Shown: piece after piece, positions 5,132 through 12,187 of the stretch
Layout of the letters: every line of letters begins with the position of its first letter
Position numbering within the stretch: the first letter of the stretch is position 1
Assembly (NCBI GenBank): GCA_002360495.1
Contig: DEQO01000124.1
Coordinates: forward strand, 1 to 19,003
From: Flavobacteriales bacterium UBA3364
GTDB lineage: Bacteria > Bacteroidota > Bacteroidia > Flavobacteriales_F > PHOS-HE28
Direction of reading: 5' to 3'
DNA: 19,003 nt
The notes under the pieces: model-generated
The model's database searches: none
Told to the model about the DNA's origin: nothing
What the model saw: only the letters and a program-made list of their open reading frames with translations
Translations under genes and position numbers: made by a program

Positions 5132-6466
5132 CTACTCGCGGATCAGCGTGGCGCGCCACGCGGTCCCGTTCTCCAACGGAATGTGCAGTACGTACACACC
5201 CGCCATCTTGTCCGTCAGGTCAAGCCGAAGCTCAATGTCGTTCACCGAACCGGACATGACTTCGCGGCCAAGCGCATCACGCAGATCGAACCGTGCTTTC
5301 CGCACGGCACTCGGGAACCTTATCACACACCGACCAGTCGTCGGGTTCGGCGCAACCAATAGGTCCTGAACGGATGCTTCTTCGATGCTCACAACATCCG
5401 CGGTCACCAACCAAACGCTATCCAACACCGTTTGCGATGTGCCGATCCCACCTGCGACAATGAAACTGTTGTTGTCCAGAGCGCCAGCACCGCGTAGGTC
5501 CATCACATGCGGCACCGTGAAACCTGCGCTCACCATGAGGGCACCGTCCCAGCGTAGCATCTCCGTGGCGGGTTGCACCACACCGCTGCCGTTGTATGCC
5601 ACCGCATCGTAGTTGTAGCTTGTGGCCGAACCTCCGATCCATACAGGCGCATCGTTCACCACCACGCACGCCGGTCGATAACGTGCGCCCAGACCACCGG
5701 TACCAGCAGGCAGCCAAGTGATGTTCATGGGTTGCAGCGGATCGATGTGGCCGATGCGCAAGCGGTCCTGCGCAGGAAAGTTGGATGCGGTGCTCGCGCC
5801 TCCGAAGTAGTAGATCGTATCGCTGATGATGGTGCCGTTCGCGCCGAAAGCCTTGTACTGGTTGTTGTTCGGAACAGGTGTTCCTGCGCTCCATGTGTCC
5901 AGCGCCGGATCGTATACCTGCACGTTCGGTACGTTGGTGTTGTTGCTCCAACCGGTGATCACGTAGATCAGGCTATCGCGCCATACTGCCTGCACTTGGT
6001 CATCGATCGGAACGGGCACTGGCGCGCCATCGGGCAGCCAGGTATCGGTGAGCAGATCCAAGCGATGCACCTTGTTGGAACTGAGCTCGAAGGGCGCGCC
6101 ATCGAACACGTGATACCCGCCGATCACGTACGCCGTGGTCCCCACCACGCTTGCCGAGGCCGCGATCTTGCCCAGGGCGTCAGGTACACCGGGCAGCGTG
6201 GACCACTGGTCCAAAGACACATCATACTTGAAGGCGTCGCGGTGGATCTGATCATTGGTCAAACCGGTGGTGATGCCGCCGAAGCTGTACACGTTCCATA
6301 CACCATTGACCTGTCCCGCGCACAGTGCGTGGTTGGCCGTGGGCATCGGGAGCGGAGCGACGGAGGTCCAAGTGAATTGGGCTTGCGTGGGTAGCACCCA
6401 GGTCTTCGCAGCCAGAGTGAGCAGCACGAGCCTCAAGCACGACGATCTGGTGGAGCGGGGAAGCAT
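5132..6466 (-). CDS. Kelch-repeat beta-propeller protein with T9SS sorting domain
   Basis: A 444-residue secreted protein. A signal peptide ends near AQAQ (residues ~28-30, written TQAQ in the sequence). Kelch units follow, each with a VYSFGG, YVIGG, YVITG, YYFGG, VWIGG or FIVAGG strand and several with a matching YDVSLDQW, LDLLTDTW or YDPALDTW turn, giving a propeller across residues ~35-345. The last ~75 residues begin with VAPNPTTG and end in a short basic tail, the pattern of type A T9SS C-terminal sorting domains, so the protein should be exported through the outer membrane by the PorSS and attached or released. Binding partner is unknown; such propellers are usually adhesion or protein-contact modules. 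It is the second gene of an operon with the NTF2-like lipoprotein, 30 bases upstream. Confidence 0.9.
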   Translation of the reverse strand: MLPRSTRSSCLRLVLLTLAAKTWVLPTQAQFTWTSVAPLPMPTANHALCAGQVNGVWNVYSFGGITTGLTNDQIHRDAFKYDVSLDQWSTLPGVPDALGKIAASASVVGTTAYVIGGYHVFDGAPFELSSNKVHRLDLLTDTWLPDGAPVPVPIDDQVQAVWRDSLIYVITGWSNNTNVPNVQVYDPALDTWSAGTPVPNNNQYKAFGANGTIISDTIYYFGGASTASNFPAQDRLRIGHIDPLQPMNITWLPAGTGGLGARYRPACVVVNDAPVWIGGSATSYNYDAVAYNGSGVVQPATEMLRWDGALMVSAGFTVPHVMDLRGAGALDNNSFIVAGGIGTSQTVLDSVWLVTADVVSIEEASVQDLLVAPNPTTGRCVIRFPSAVRKARFDLRDALGREVMSGSVNDIELRLDLTDKMAGVYVLHIPLENGTAWRATLIRE

Positions 6467-6496
6467 GGCACGAAGATCCGCAAGAACTTCATCTCA

Positions 6497-6958
6497 TCAC
6501 GGCTCCTGTGTGTAGTGGTCCAGGTCGATCCACCACTCGCCGGTGGAGTCGCGCACCCAGATCACCGTGTAGCGCACGTGCGAGAGGATCGTGTCCGCAT
6601 CTCTGCGGTAAAGCAGCTTCGATGTGCCGTGCTGGATGGCCCGGTCGCCACGTACGGTGAGTTCCTCGATGCCGTGGTCCCATGAAATGCCACGACCCTT
6701 GAGCACATCCCAGTAAGCCGTGACCGCAGCACGGCCACGTGTGATCGAGCGCCCGGTGACAATGCGTGCCGAATCATGGTACACCGAGGCGATGGCAGCC
6801 ATGCTGTCGATCGCGAAGAGGCTGTCCATGCTCGCATAACGTGAACGGATGTGTTGCTCATCCCGTGCGGAGGTATCGGGCAATGGAGTTGCGGCGTGTC
6901 CACAACCGATGCACAACATGATCAACGCCAAGAGTTCCGGAGTGGGTGGGTGGTTCAT
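6497..6958 (-). CDS. NTF2-like (SnoaL/DUF4440-type) lipoprotein
   Basis: A 153-residue protein with a lipoprotein signal ending LCIGC (Cys19). The mature region fits the NTF2-like cone fold: a helix with IRSRYASMDSLFAIDSMAAIASVYHDSARIV, here a long helix then the YHDSA turn, followed by GRAAVTAYW, then strands IEELTVRGDRAI, TSKLLYR and YTVIWVRDSTGEWWIDLDHY. This closely follows DUF4440/SnoaL-like proteins, which use the cone as a small ligand or catalytic pocket. No catalytic residue set can be assigned from sequence alone. It precedes the Kelch T9SS gene by 30 bases on the same strand, so the two are likely co-transcribed. Its own upstream region shows only a weak GACCTTTT-type -7 candidate. 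Confidence 0.75.
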   Translation of the reverse strand: MNHPPTPELLALIMLCIGCGHAATPLPDTSARDEQHIRSRYASMDSLFAIDSMAAIASVYHDSARIVTGRSITRGRAAVTAYWDVLKGRGISWDHGIEELTVRGDRAIQHGTSKLLYRRDADTILSHVRYTVIWVRDSTGEWWIDLDHYTQEP

Positions 6959-7094
6959 AGTGTCGGGACGATCGCCATGCAGAAAAGGTCCGCTGTATGT
7001 CCTGTCCTAACCGGATGCTGTGGGCCTGTACACTGGCCGCGCCACACTAACTTGGTGCCTCATTCGTTCCACAAGGCGAACAAGTCCTGTTCCA

Positions 7095-7691
7095 ATGGCC
7101 TTTCGAACATTCAGCCTCTTGCTGTGCGCGGCACCCCTGACCATCCTGGCCCAGGAGCATCCGATCATCGCCGCGTACACCCTCACGGAGCTCGAAGGCG
7201 GCATCCGCATCGATTGGACCATACAAGGCGGCAGCACCTGCAACGGGCAGGATGTGGAACGCTCCACCGACGGTGTGACTTTCGCCCAGGTCCATCGCAT
7301 CGCAGGCATTTGTGGCAGCACCTCCAACGCAGTGCCCTACGATTGGGTCGATAACGCGCCACCCGAATTCAGCACCGTGTACTACCGTCTAAAGCTCGGC
7401 CTCGACGGATACTCCTCCGTGAAGTCCATCGTCTTCGATCAACTTACCGCCAGCGACCAACGCTTTTTTCCCTCGCCGATGGCCGATGAAGCCACGCTGG
7501 TGCTGAACATCCCCAGCTCTTCCTCCTTCGATCTGGAGATCGCGGACAGCCGTGGGCGTGCGGTGTTCCTGCGATCCGCCGTGCAGGGCAACACCATTCG
7601 GTTCACGCTTCCAGGCGCTGCTGCCGGCACGTACAGCTACCGCGCGACGAGCGGTAGCCGCGTGTTCACGGGCCAGTTCGTGAAGCGATAA
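7095..7691 (+). CDS. Small secreted protein with T9SS sorting domain
   Basis: A 198-residue protein. The start at 7095 (MAFRTFSLL) gives a clean signal peptide ending ILAQ (residue 20); an earlier in-frame ATG at 7020 only adds unlikely residues. Residues ~25-115 form a fibronectin-type beta domain of the kind common in Bacteroidota surface proteins: a GGIRIDWTI strand, VERSTDGVTF, and VYYRLKLGLDGYSSVKSI. From about residue 120 the pattern FFPSPMADEATL, IADSRGRAV, GTYSYRAT and a final KR matches a type A T9SS C-terminal sorting domain. It is probably monocistronic. A weak -7 candidate, TAACTTGG at 7048-7055, differs by one base from consensus. Function beyond cell-surface delivery is unknown. 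Confidence 0.8.
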   Translation: MAFRTFSLLLCAAPLTILAQEHPIIAAYTLTELEGGIRIDWTIQGGSTCNGQDVERSTDGVTFAQVHRIAGICGSTSNAVPYDWVDNAPPEFSTVYYRLKLGLDGYSSVKSIVFDQLTASDQRFFPSPMADEATLVLNIPSSSSFDLEIADSRGRAVFLRSAVQGNTIRFTLPGAAAGTYSYRATSGSRVFTGQFVKR

Positions 7692-7704
7692 GCCGGGCTT
7701 CACG
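7679..7704. terminator. Candidate bidirectional terminator between convergent genes
   Basis: CGTGAAGC and GCTTCACG form a perfect 8-base-pair stem with a 10-base loop. The hairpin contains the stop codons of both convergent genes (TAA at 7689-7691 on + and TGA at 7702-7700 on -), which are only 8 bases apart. Only short T-runs follow, so termination strength is uncertain. Confidence 0.4.
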
Positions 7705-9160
7705 CCGCTTTCCTGGCCAGTAAGCTGAAACTGAACTGCGCACCCTCGTTCGCCCGGCTGATCGCTTTCACCGTGCTGCCGTGCAACTCTACGATGCGCT
7801 TCACAATGGCGAGCCCTAAACCCGATCCTTCCGAAGTGGAAGAGCGCCGCCCTCGGTAATACCGATCGAAGATGAATGGCAGCTCGTCCGCAGGTATGCC
7901 AGGTCCGGTATCGCTGATGCGCACATCCACGCCTTCGGTATTGCCATCCAGCTCCACGGTGATCCGGTCGCCCGGGCCGCAGAACTTGATGCTGTTCTGG
8001 ATGATGTTCTGCAACACGCGGTCGATCTTCTTCACGTCCACCTCCACGATGGGCAGGTCTTTGGCCATGATGATGTTGAGGCCCACGCTCTTCTTCTGTG
8101 CGTGCAGCCGCAGTTTGTTCACCACGTCGTGTACGAGTTCACCCAATGAGATGGGCTCCAGGTCCAGCTTGACCTGTCCGGCCTCGAGCTTGCTCAACGT
8201 GAAAAGGTCATCCACCAGTTCCTTCAATCGGTCCGTGCTCTTCACGATGATGCCGAGGTGCTCGCGGCGTTCTTCGGGCGATAGTGTGCCTTCTTTCAGC
8301 AGCAACGTTTCCGCATACCCCTGCACGGCTGCAATGGGCGTGCGCAGGTCGTGGCTCACGTTCGCGATGAGTTCCTTGCGCAACTTGTCCAAGCCCTTCA
8401 ACTCGTCCATGTTGCGCTCGATAGTGGTGGCCATATCGTTGAAAGTGGTGGCCACCTGGGCGAATTGACCGTTGCCTTTGTGCTCGATCCGCACATCGCG
8501 TTCACCGGCACGGAAGCGCCGGATGCCATCCAATACACGTTCGATGTTCTGCGTGATGAACCAGATGGCGAGCAGACCGAACACGAGGGTGAAGGCCAGG
8601 GCGATGAGCACTGACCGGCCACCCAGGCGCAGAAAGTAGCTGCCGAAAAGTGTCTCCGTAGCACCGACATACTCCTGTCCGGCCAGGATTATGTACACAT
8701 AGCCACGCGCCACACCGTTCTCCAGCACCGGCGCTGCGCTGAAGATCTTGCGCTCACCGGGGGCGCGTGGGTCGTCACCTACCAACAAGCCGTCGTGCTC
8801 CTTCTTCGCGATGAAATCGCGCACGGGTGCCAGGTCCACACGATCGCTCTTCACCTCGCCTTCGAGCGCCACGTACTTCAGGATAGCGCCTGCGGTATCG
8901 AGCACATATACCTCAATGCCGGGGTTCACGGCCATCATGCTGTGCATCAATGTGCCGATGGCCTCCTCCGTCACCTCGCCATTGAGGAAAGGCTTGATCT
9001 CCCCAACGGTATGCTGTGCGAGGTCATGGTTCAAGCGTTGCGTCACCTCCAACGCGTGGTTGCTCGATGCAGCGATGTGGATCTTCAGCACGATCGCAGT
9101 GAACACCAATAGCAGCGCCAGGTAGATGGCCGAGACTTTCCAGAAAAGGCTGTTGAGCAT
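7700..9160 (-). CDS. Membrane sensor histidine kinase
   Basis: A 486-residue kinase with the classical order: membrane segment 1 (~8-30), an extracytoplasmic sensor region (~31-182), membrane segment 2 (~183-203), a HAMP linker (~204-256), a HisKA domain with the phospho-accepting His270 in ANVSHDLRTP, and an HATPase domain. The ATP-binding boxes are complete: N box LQNIIQNS (~383-390), G1 SDTGPGIP (~416-423), F box PFIFDRYYRG and G2 GSGLGLAIV (~445). All key residues are present, so it should be active. The gene follows its response regulator by 5 bases. The sensor region carries a VYVLDTAGAILKYV strand pattern typical of PAS/Cache-like folds, but the ligand cannot be read from sequence. Confidence 0.95.
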   Translation of the reverse strand: MLNSLFWKVSAIYLALLLVFTAIVLKIHIAASSNHALEVTQRLNHDLAQHTVGEIKPFLNGEVTEEAIGTLMHSMMAVNPGIEVYVLDTAGAILKYVALEGEVKSDRVDLAPVRDFIAKKEHDGLLVGDDPRAPGERKIFSAAPVLENGVARGYVYIILAGQEYVGATETLFGSYFLRLGGRSVLIALAFTLVFGLLAIWFITQNIERVLDGIRRFRAGERDVRIEHKGNGQFAQVATTFNDMATTIERNMDELKGLDKLRKELIANVSHDLRTPIAAVQGYAETLLLKEGTLSPEERREHLGIIVKSTDRLKELVDDLFTLSKLEAGQVKLDLEPISLGELVHDVVNKLRLHAQKKSVGLNIIMAKDLPIVEVDVKKIDRVLQNIIQNSIKFCGPGDRITVELDGNTEGVDVRISDTGPGIPADELPFIFDRYYRGRRSSTSEGSGLGLAIVKRIVELHGSTVKAISRANEGAQFSFSLLARKAA

Positions 9161-9165
9161 GATGG

Positions 9166-9858
9166 TCAGGCGTCGATGAACCGATAGCCAACGCCCCAGG
9201 TAGTGAGGATGAACTCCGGCTTGGCGATGTCGCGCTCCACCTTGTTGCGCAGACGGTTGATGTGGCTGTTCACCGTATGCTCATAGCCGCTGAACTCGTA
9301 GCCCCACACCTTGCTCAACAGCTCGTCGCGGGTGAAGGTGACACCCGGATGCGTGGCCAGGTGCAAGAGCAGATCGTACTCCTTGGGCGTGAGCTCCACG
9401 CGTTGGCCATGTACTTCCACGACCCTCTTGGCTGTGTTGATCCGCAGACCCGGGATATCGACGTCGCTCGACTGTGCGGTGGAGATCTGCGCCCCCTCCA
9501 TGCGTCGAAGCAGCGCCTTCACCCGCGCCAGCAGTTCACGCACGCTGAAGGGCTTGGTCATGTAATCGTCCGCTCCCGTTTCGAGCCCGAGTACCTTATC
9601 GATCTCCTCGGCCTTACTGGTAAGCATAAGGACCGGCGTGGGCACGTTCGCTGCGCGTAACCGTTGGCAGATGGTGACGCCATCCATGCCGGGCAGCATC
9701 AGGTCCAGCACGATCAGGCAATGCTGCCGCTCCATCGCCCGAACCAAACCCTCTTGTCCATCGAAGATCTGCTCCACCTCGTATTGCAGGTCGGTCAAGT
9801 GCAAGCGCACCAGGTTGCTGATGTCGCGGTCGTCTTCAATGAGGAGGATCTTGCGCAT
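9166..9858 (-). CDS. OmpR/PhoB-family response regulator
   Basis: A 230-residue regulator. The receiver domain (1-120) has the acidic pair at residues 9-10, phospho-acceptor Asp52 in VLDLMLPGMDG, Thr80 and Lys102 in MTKPFS. The winged-helix domain (~130-229) has LTPKEYDLLLHL, TRDELLSKVWG and the recognition-helix region VNSHINRLRNKVE, ending in TTWGVGYRF. All switch residues are intact. It lies 9 bases after the flavoprotein gene and 5 bases before the kinase gene, all on one strand, so the two-component pair appears to be made from the Omp28-deiodinase transcript. OmpR-type regulators bind direct repeats about one helical turn apart; a repeat of that kind lies before the first gene of this operon, so autoregulation is a reasonable hypothesis. 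Confidence 0.95.
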   Translation of the reverse strand: MRKILLIEDDRDISNLVRLHLTDLQYEVEQIFDGQEGLVRAMERQHCLIVLDLMLPGMDGVTICQRLRAANVPTPVLMLTSKAEEIDKVLGLETGADDYMTKPFSVRELLARVKALLRRMEGAQISTAQSSDVDIPGLRINTAKRVVEVHGQRVELTPKEYDLLLHLATHPGVTFTRDELLSKVWGYEFSGYEHTVNSHINRLRNKVERDIAKPEFILTTWGVGYRFIDA

Positions 9859-9867
9859 GACGATCGA

Positions 9868-10542
9868 TCAGTAACGCACCATCACCTCTTCCAAGCCTTT
9901 ACGCTTCAGGTCCGGCACCATGCAATCCGAAGCGGGATAACCGACCGGTATCAGCAGGAAGGGCCGCTCATTCTCCGGCCGTTGCAGAAACTTCGATAGG
10001 AAGTTCATCGGGCTCGGCGTGTGCGTGAGCGTGACCAGTCCGGCATGGCGCGCAGCAGCAAGCAGGAAGCCGCATGCCAAACCAACACTTTCCTCCACGT
10101 AGTAGTTCTTGCGTTTCGTTCCGTTCGCGCCCGGTTCGTAGGCTCGCTTGAAGACCACGATCAGGCAGGGCGCCACCTCCAGGAATCCCTTCCGCCAATC
10201 GGTACCGAACGGCGCGAGATCATCGAGCCATTCTTGGGGCATACGGCCGCTATAGTTCTGCAGTTCTTCTTCCTCAGCCGCTGTGCGGATCGCGCTCTTC
10301 GTTGCGGGGTCGGTCACAACGCAAAATGTCCACGGTTGTTTGTGCGCGCCGCTCGGGGCTGTGCTCGCCGTGCGCACGAGGTTGTCGATCACTTCATCAG
10401 CGATGGGCGCCGGACTGAAGTGCCGCACGCTCCGGCGCCCGTCGAGAAGGGTGAAGAAGTGCGAAGACAACAGCGCTGTCTCTTCCGGGCTATAGCGTTT
10501 CGGGTTGTAGGGAATGAAGCCCTTGGTCGGCGTGGTGCTCAT
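9868..10542 (-). CDS. Iodotyrosine-deiodinase-like FMN flavoprotein (nitroreductase superfamily)
   Basis: A 224-residue nitroreductase-fold protein. FMN-contact elements are visible: RRSVRHF (~36-42) and TAPSGAHKQPW (~61-71). It goes beyond a generic nitroreductase: Glu93, Tyr97 and Lys118 occur at the spacing (+4, +21) of the Glu-Tyr-Lys lid triad that binds the halotyrosine zwitterion in iodotyrosine deiodinases, and Thr175 (+82) falls where the flavin N5-contacting Thr sits in that family. GRMPQEWLDDLAP and the later LTHTPSPMNFL also fit bacterial IYDs such as the Haliscomenobacter enzyme. The reaction would be reductive dehalogenation of iodo- or bromotyrosine; the natural bacterial substrate is uncertain. 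An upstream start at 10602 overlaps the preceding stop as ATGA, but the added 20 residues look non-native, so 10542 is preferred. It lies 9 bases upstream of the response regulator gene. Confidence 0.85.
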   Translation of the reverse strand: MSTTPTKGFIPYNPKRYSPEETALLSSHFFTLLDGRRSVRHFSPAPIADEVIDNLVRTASTAPSGAHKQPWTFCVVTDPATKSAIRTAAEEEELQNYSGRMPQEWLDDLAPFGTDWRKGFLEVAPCLIVVFKRAYEPGANGTKRKNYYVEESVGLACGFLLAAARHAGLVTLTHTPSPMNFLSKFLQRPENERPFLLIPVGYPASDCMVPDLKRKGLEEVMVRY

Positions 10543-10598
10543 GCCCGCAAGATCGGTAACATCACGTCCCGGCGACCGACGAGAGGACTTGGCGGACC

Positions 10599-11615
10599 TC
10601 ATCGCGCCACTACGAAGCGCTGCGCATGGCCATCGACCCGAAGCAAGTAGACGCCGTTGTTCAACGCGCTCACATCGATGCTGATCGTGCTGCCGCTGGT
10701 CGTGTTCGCACTTGCGATCAAACGCCCGCCCATATCGGTGATCTCGTAGTTCATGGCTCCAGATGCGTTCGTTGAGATGAACAAACGATCCGTGGCGGGT
10801 TGGGGATAGATCGATAGTCCTTGAGTATCCGAGACGTCTTGGACGCCCGTGGAGAAGTTGTTCGCCCCGATCTCGACCGCATTGTGGATCTCGCCTTGGT
10901 ACTCACCAACGAACGCGACCACATGGCAATTGTCGATGTTCCAGCCCATGGGTACGTTGAAAGTGTAACTGCGCGTGTCCAGCGTGCCTTGCGTGTTGTT
11001 CGTCATCTCCTCGCCCCAGAGTGGCGTGATGTAGGAGCGCAACACGTGCTGGTGGGAGTAGTTCGCACTACCATTGGCCTGAAAGCCGATGATATCATTC
11101 TCAGTAAGCAGCACATGCAGGTGATCGTTGCCCCCAGCGCCGTTCCCAGCGTAATACACCTCAACCTCAACACTGAGGTCGCGTGTGCCTTGGTCGAATT
11201 GCGTCGCCGCTCCGATGTTCACCGGAGATGGCAGTGCAAGGTTCGCCGTTAACGCATTGGGCCAGTTCGTCCGGCCGATGACCAATTGGCTGTTATGGGC
11301 CGTCCGGTTCATAATGCCAAGAGGTTGCGCATTCACCCCGAATTGCGACCAGATGGACGTACCCCAAGTGGTGCGGAAGTCGGGTTGGTTGCCAGAAGGA
11401 ATGGCGAGTCCCCCACCATGTACGCCGACCACGATCAATTGTCCGGGGTTATTGGCCACCAGATCCGCTGCCACCGTATGCCCCTGCGGACAGTTCGGGC
11501 AGTTGATCGCGGTGAACTCCTCAAGGATACCCGTCCGGTTCTGAGGCATTGTTGAAACGAGCGTCTGCGCGCTCAGTGCAATGGGCGCGATCGTGAGAAG
11601 TGTGGCTAGGCGCAT
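10599..11615 (-). CDS. Omp28-like secreted protein with thioredoxin-type CxxC and T9SS sorting domain
   Basis: A 338-residue protein with a signal peptide ending ALSAQ (~17). The Omp28-type signature follows: TGILEEFTAINCPNCPQGH, with a CPNC pair (Cys39/Cys42) in a thioredoxin-like context, then VVGVHGGG and NAQPLGIMNR. A middle beta-rich region contains LSVEVEVYYAG, HVLLTEN, and YSHQHVLRSYITPLWGE, all typical of Omp28 relatives. The final ~75 residues start with LSIYPQPATDRL and end GVYLLRVDGHAQRFVVAR, a type A T9SS sorting domain. It is expected at the cell surface or in the medium; whether the CxxC is redox-active is unknown. It is the first gene of the operon with the deiodinase and two-component genes, and a CGTGA direct repeat lies upstream. 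Confidence 0.9.
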   Translation of the reverse strand: MRLATLLTIAPIALSAQTLVSTMPQNRTGILEEFTAINCPNCPQGHTVAADLVANNPGQLIVVGVHGGGLAIPSGNQPDFRTTWGTSIWSQFGVNAQPLGIMNRTAHNSQLVIGRTNWPNALTANLALPSPVNIGAATQFDQGTRDLSVEVEVYYAGNGAGGNDHLHVLLTENDIIGFQANGSANYSHQHVLRSYITPLWGEEMTNNTQGTLDTRSYTFNVPMGWNIDNCHVVAFVGEYQGEIHNAVEIGANNFSTGVQDVSDTQGLSIYPQPATDRLFISTNASGAMNYEITDMGGRLIASANTTSGSTISIDVSALNNGVYLLRVDGHAQRFVVAR

Positions 11616-11648
11616 GGCTTTGGAGATCGATTGCGAACGTAGACTATT

Positions 11649-11672
11649 GTTATCACGCAGTTATCACGGCCC
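11649..11672 (-). promoter_or_regulatory. CGTGA direct-repeat promoter element, copy 2
   Basis: On + GTTATCACG occurs at 11649-11657 and 11660-11668, a 9-base direct repeat with 11-base period. On - it reads GGGCCGTGA-N6-CGTGA-TAAC. It ends 7 bases before TACGTTCG (11641-11634), one mismatch from the TAnnTTTG -7 consensus. The inner edge of the CGTGA repeat is 38 bases from the start codon at 11615, against 39 bases in copy 1. The repeated bases after CGTGA differ between the two promoters (TAAC here, CCG there), yet each is repeated within its own promoter. Confidence 0.45.
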
Positions 11673-11755
11673 AGCGGGTACACCCGACCGGCGTTTGAGG
11701 TGCTCCGAGGACCGCTCCGTGAGCAAGGTCACAGAAAGGTAGGTGCCCGTGACCG

Positions 11756-11763
11756 GACCTTTG
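11756..11763 (+). promoter_or_regulatory. -7-like element of the DsrE-family gene
   Basis: GACCTTTG is one mismatch from TAnnTTTG and ends 5 bases before the ATG at 11768. Transcription would then begin at or very near the start codon, giving a leaderless message. The surrounding 12 bases CCGGACCTTTGC recur exactly upstream of the rhodanese gene. No clear -33 element is visible. Confidence 0.35.
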
Positions 11764-11767
11764 CGCC

Positions 11768-12184
11768 ATGAAGAAGATCCTGTTCCTGATGCTCGCGCTC
11801 GCGCTGGGGTTCACGGTGAACGCCCAGGAGGGCGTGCGTCAGCACCGCATCGTGATGCAACTCACCAGCGGCGACACGCTGGTGCACAAGAACCTCATGA
11901 AGCAGTTCCGGAACATGAAGGAGGCCGCTCCCACCATGCAGCTCGAGGTGGTGTGCCACGGCCCCGGTATGGACATGCTCATGAGCGACCGCAGCGTTGT
12001 GCAGGACAAGGTGCGTGAGTTCGCATCCAAGGGCATCGTGTTCCTGGCCTGCGAGAACACCATCTCCGAACGCAAACTCGACCGAACGAAAGTGCTTCCC
12101 GAGGCCGGCTACGTGAAGGCCGGGATCATCCACATCGTGGAGCGGCAGGAGGACGGCTGGAGCTACATCAAAGCCGGCTTCTAG
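11768..12184 (+). CDS. Secreted DsrE-family protein
   Basis: A 138-residue protein with a clear signal peptide (MKKILFLMLALALGF...NAQ, cleavage near residue 20). The mature part is a compact DsrE/F-like fold: HRIVMQLTSGD, LKQF-type helix, LEVVCHGPGMDML (Cys63), a GIVFLACENTI segment (Cys95), the RxLDRxKxLP-like stretch ERKLDRTKVLP, and AGIIHIVERQ near the end. Proteins of this group carry or transfer sulfur in some members, but many exported ones have unknown roles. Both Cys are kept, with Cys95 in the usual ACxNT-type position. A porin gene starts 3 bases after its stop, so the two are co-transcribed. Export plus an outer-membrane channel partner suggests a periplasmic role linked to uptake of a small solute (inference). 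Confidence 0.85.
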   Translation: MKKILFLMLALALGFTVNAQEGVRQHRIVMQLTSGDTLVHKNLMKQFRNMKEAAPTMQLEVVCHGPGMDMLMSDRSVVQDKVREFASKGIVFLACENTISERKLDRTKVLPEAGYVKAGIIHIVERQEDGWSYIKAGF

Positions 12185-12187
12185 CGC

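Noticed and set aside
5573..6394. + strand frame of 273 codons opposite the Kelch gene
   Set aside because: The Kelch repeats, signal peptide and T9SS domain on - are unambiguous; this frame is their shadow.
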